Below are positions 63,401 through 64,000 of a stretch of 64,000 nt of DNA, one piece after another (within the stretch, counting starts at the first letter, position 1; each line of letters begins with the position of its first letter). The notes under the pieces were generated by a model. The model was given only the letters and a program-made list of their open reading frames with translations. It had not been told where the DNA came from and did no database searches. Made by a program: the position numbers and the translations under genes. Origin of the DNA: Actinomycetaceae bacterium (GTDB lineage Bacteria; Actinomycetota; Actinomycetes; Actinomycetales; Actinomycetaceae). Location of the stretch: assembly GCA_030537615.1 (NCBI GenBank), contig JAUNVP010000002.1:62001-126000 (forward strand), in the 5' to 3' direction.

Positions 63401-64000
63401 TTCGACAGCAATGTCGGCCGCCGGAGTCACTTTCACGGTCGCCGAATCGGAGTTATTGTCGCCGTTCGAATCCGAGGTGGTTGACGAAACTGTCGCCGTA
63501 TTCTCGATCGGTTCACCGGTATAGCTCGCATCCACGGTCGTGAGAACCGTGATCGTGCGCGTGCCAACAAGCATGTCACCGACAGGACAGGTAATGTCCT
63601 GGCCTGTGACAGTGCAGTCAGTTCCATCGAAGGAAGCGGAATCAATGGTGAGTCCGGCAGGTATCGAATCCGTTACCTCAACCGCACTGGCCAGGGATGG
63701 GCCGGCATTGGTGACATCAAGTGTCCACGTCACCTGGTCGCCGGCGACCACAGAATCCGCTGACGCCGACTTCACGACGGATACGTCAGCTTCGGGTGAG
63801 ACCGTCACCGTCGAGGTTGAGGAGTTATTGTCCTCGTTCGGGTCAGGAGTATCAGAGGAACCGGTGGCGGTGTTATCAAAGCTCGTGAGATCACTGTCGG
63901 CGGGAACCTTGACGGTCACCCGCGCGGTCGCAATCTCTCCGCGAGCGAGGTCGCCCATCGAGCAGGTCACTGTCGGTTCAGGAGTATCGACGTACTCGCA
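57449..64000 (-). CDS. Giant DUF11-repeat surface protein with LPVTG anchor (5' end outside window)
   Basis: At least 2183 residues of a cell-wall protein are visible, and the frame stays open to the window edge, so the N-terminus is missing. It consists of about 16 full repeats of roughly 110-130 residues, each with AD(V/L)x(V/I)xK...GE near the start, NNGPS/NAGPS in the middle and (T/S)SDTPDPDESNNSS near the end, the DUF11/CARDB-like Ig fold. The C-terminus has a Pro/Ser/Thr/Asp-rich wall-spanning stretch, the sortase motif LPVTG, a hydrophobic helix and a basic tail RRRQQN. It is probably a stalk-like adhesin. Repeats around 61.5-62.6 kb are nearly identical in DNA, a sign of recent duplication. 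Confidence 0.9.
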   Translation of the reverse strand, partial: CEYVDTPEPTVTCSMGDLARGEIATARVTVKVPADSDLTSFDNTATGSSDTPDPNEDNNSSTSTVTVSPEADVSVVKSASADSVVAGDQVTWTLDVTNAGPSLASAVEVTDSIPAGLTIDSASFDGTDCTVTGQDITCPVGDMLVGTRTITVLTTVDASYTGEPIENTATVSSTTSDSNGDNNSDSATVKVTPAADIAVEKSLASDGVVPGETVSYTVTATNNGPSDAAGVVVTDALPAGLSDVSASGTGPAGDLTCSVADPADPAASSGDVSCTVGALAVGQAATITVSGTLDSAFTGSLTNAASASSDTPDPSEGNNTSSVTTQATPKADLVLEKSASVAEVAPGNTVDYTLKVTNNGPSVATTVTISDGIPTGTELVSYDDDCVVMEQPSGRSLVCQVGDLAVGESATAALTLKVPAYSTATQIDNDAATSSGVDDPDTSNNGSTATVGLSPKADVSVVKSMDVANPVPGESVTFTLDIANAGPSVATNVSVSDTLPAGLSDVTVVGSDGVACSVADAVDSSGDVTCTVASLDVDATATVTVTGTVTADLTGNVENTATVSSDTPDPDESNNSSSVTGTSSPKADVSVVKSMDVANPVPGESVTFTVIVTNDGPSLARGVHVKDSVPAGLEIVSAVLDDDTVCAVTGQDVDCLIGDMPVGSRTVTINVNVPADYTEETVVNTATASSDTPDPDESNNSSSVTGTSSPKADVSVVKSMDVANPVPGESVTFTLDIANAGPSVATNVSVSDTLPAGLSDVTVVGSDGVACSVADAVDSSGDVTCTVASLDVDATATVTVTGTVTADLTGNVENTATVSSDTPDPDESNNSSSVSGTSTPRADLVLEKTADATQIAAGESVSYALKVTNNGPSVATNVVVADGLPAGMVLDSYDDNCEISASGENVICRLGIIAVGNSATANLTFTVPVDSTTSEFTNTAATSSAVTDPDPSNNGSSATVGVTTSADVSITKSAPDTVIAGDTITWNLVVNNAGPSVARTVEVTDVLPANVIFDGVTGAECTEADGQLSCALGDLDPNAPVTIAVTGTVDSDAAAGPLDNTASVTTTTADPDEGNNTSGSRTEITQSADVALAKTVSADSIAPGESVTYTLTATNNGLSTARDVVMSDVLPEGLTVTSATAATDDACTVTANTVACEAGDLAVGDTATATVVAQLSDSWNATDPIVNAGRVSTSTVDPAPENNTSSATFTPTGPVSDVSMVKTTVTAPVAGGTVTYTLVASNAGPSLARDVTVSDTLPEGLSNVVVNAPTGECTVVDSQIDCALADLAVGESAEVTVSADVASSLTGDLTNAATAGTSSTDPDESNNSSSVTDTVETSADLAIVKTAGEAVAGSDLTYTLTVSNNGLSDARNTVVTDVLPADVDFVSVEGEGCSELDGTVSCDLGTVAAGASVTATITVNVPSDVANAAEIENTATVTSDTPDPDESNNTATARTTTGTDADLAIVKTGPDQVIAGETVEWTVAVTNSGPSDAVNVAVTDTLPDAIEAGASVQLTDGTLGSCLVDDHALSCDFGTLASGATASAVVTGTVKSDLTDTTMTNTAQVSSDTPDPTDSNNSSSSTTSVKQVADLTIAKSGPAEVIAGESATWTMTIGNAGPSTARAVVLSDTLPEGVSFDSYTSESLTCEVVESTITCELAELAAGATATVEVVGAVDASADTASTMTNTATVSSDTPEPEDGADDNSSSSSTEVKADADVSVIKTVDPSPLTAGEAGMYTITVANAGPSVASNVVVTDILPVDATADSIQGPAPCEINGKTVTCTFASIAPGASHDLYLTVKLEETTSGQVTNMVTVSSDTPDSNLDNNEFLLETPVDSVSDVSVVKTMDSDTAIPGESVTYTIVATNAGPSAATGVVIEDLLPAGLSWISVSGTIEDAPVSCEETTTDGSSIVTCTLDVLPAGQQATITVTAVVDADMTGELSNTATVTTTADDPDESDNSTTVTGKLTPQADLAITKELIGTPQAGGEIRWRVGVNSFGPSTAVDVVVTDVLPATMHNARIDGDIPECSVDANVVTCAFETMQPGASISFDIVGELASDAGTTVSNSASVMSTTTDPVSENNTATADGSVTPEPTEDPSDDPSDDPSGEPTDDPSGEPTPAPSGDPSDDSSSTPTGDVTPSQSPTHVETLPVTGVDAGPQAIVAIALLLVGMMFVTIRRRQQN
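61541..62641. repeat. Recent internal duplication in the DUF11 gene
   Basis: The block 61541-61876 recurs at 62306-62641 (offset 765 bp, two protein repeats) with no difference that I could find by eye. A shorter part around 61800-61935 recurs at offset 375 bp (one repeat). The gene therefore changes length by recombination between repeats. Confidence 0.8.

Overview
The window looks like chromosome from a moderately GC-rich Gram-positive actinobacterium, with an Actinomycetaceae-like relative as the best guess. The reasons are the many GTG starts with strong Shine-Dalgarno sites, lipoproteins with lipoboxes, an LPxTG sortase-anchored surface protein, and gene families typical of Actinobacteria (a Cgl0159-type aldolase in an iol cluster, a TIGR04053-type radical SAM protein, a PIF1-like helicase with a BRCT end). 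The assignment to family is inference. No rRNA, tRNA, CRISPR array, phage or intact insertion sequence was seen.

Layout. (1) 0.1-5.6 kb: a ChvE/GguAB-type monosaccharide ABC transporter (binding protein, permease, double ATPase) with a ROK regulator. (2) 5.7-18 kb: a myo-inositol catabolic region with iolD, iolB, a Cgl0159-type aldolase, iolC, a sugar-porter MFS carrier, two Gfo/Idh dehydrogenases, a GntR regulator, a transaldolase-family enzyme and an iolE-like gene. No iolA is present here. (3) 18-27.8 kb: mixed housekeeping and accessory genes, namely a membrane protein, a phosphatidylcholine-synthase-like enzyme, a tiny membrane peptide, an FtsX-type ABC exporter, a radical SAM/SPASM protein, a helicase with a nuclease-like middle and BRCT end, a Fic protein preceded by three palindromic boxes, and a broken MFS gene. 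(4) 27.9-32.9 kb: an oligopeptide/nickel-type ABC importer with one permease fused to one ATPase. (5) 33-53.4 kb: a glucuronide/glucuronate region with a HAD phosphatase, GH3 glycosidase, 6-phosphogluconate dehydrogenase, PfkB kinase, LarA homologue, two GPH carriers, beta-glucuronidase, and then larE-larB-larC-lacI-uxaC-uxuB as one tight operon. (6) 53.4-64 kb: an alpha/beta hydrolase, a YeiH-type transporter, two paralogous lipoproteins and a giant DUF11-repeat surface protein whose 5' end lies outside the window.

The most interesting system is region 5, with region 4 as a likely partner. The cluster encodes UidA, UxaC and UxuB but no mannonate dehydratase (UxuA) and no KDPG aldolase. In their place it has a LarA-family nickel-pincer enzyme, the three enzymes that make its cofactor (LarB, LarC, LarE), a sugar kinase and 6-phosphogluconate dehydrogenase. 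The simplest reading is glucuronide > glucuronate > fructuronate > D-mannonate > (LarA homologue, C2 epimerisation) D-gluconate > 6-phosphogluconate > ribulose 5-phosphate. This would be a nickel-dependent bypass that sends glucuronate into the pentose phosphate pathway instead of Entner-Doudoroff. The nearby importer and the His-rich start of LarC fit a need for nickel. Shared GTTGC/GCAAC palindromes in front of gnd, larA, uidA, GH3 and both GPH genes suggest one LacI-type regulon.

A second structural theme is a family of intergenic hairpin repeats built on GTAGGCTCTG/CAGAGCCTAC, found at five places between genes.
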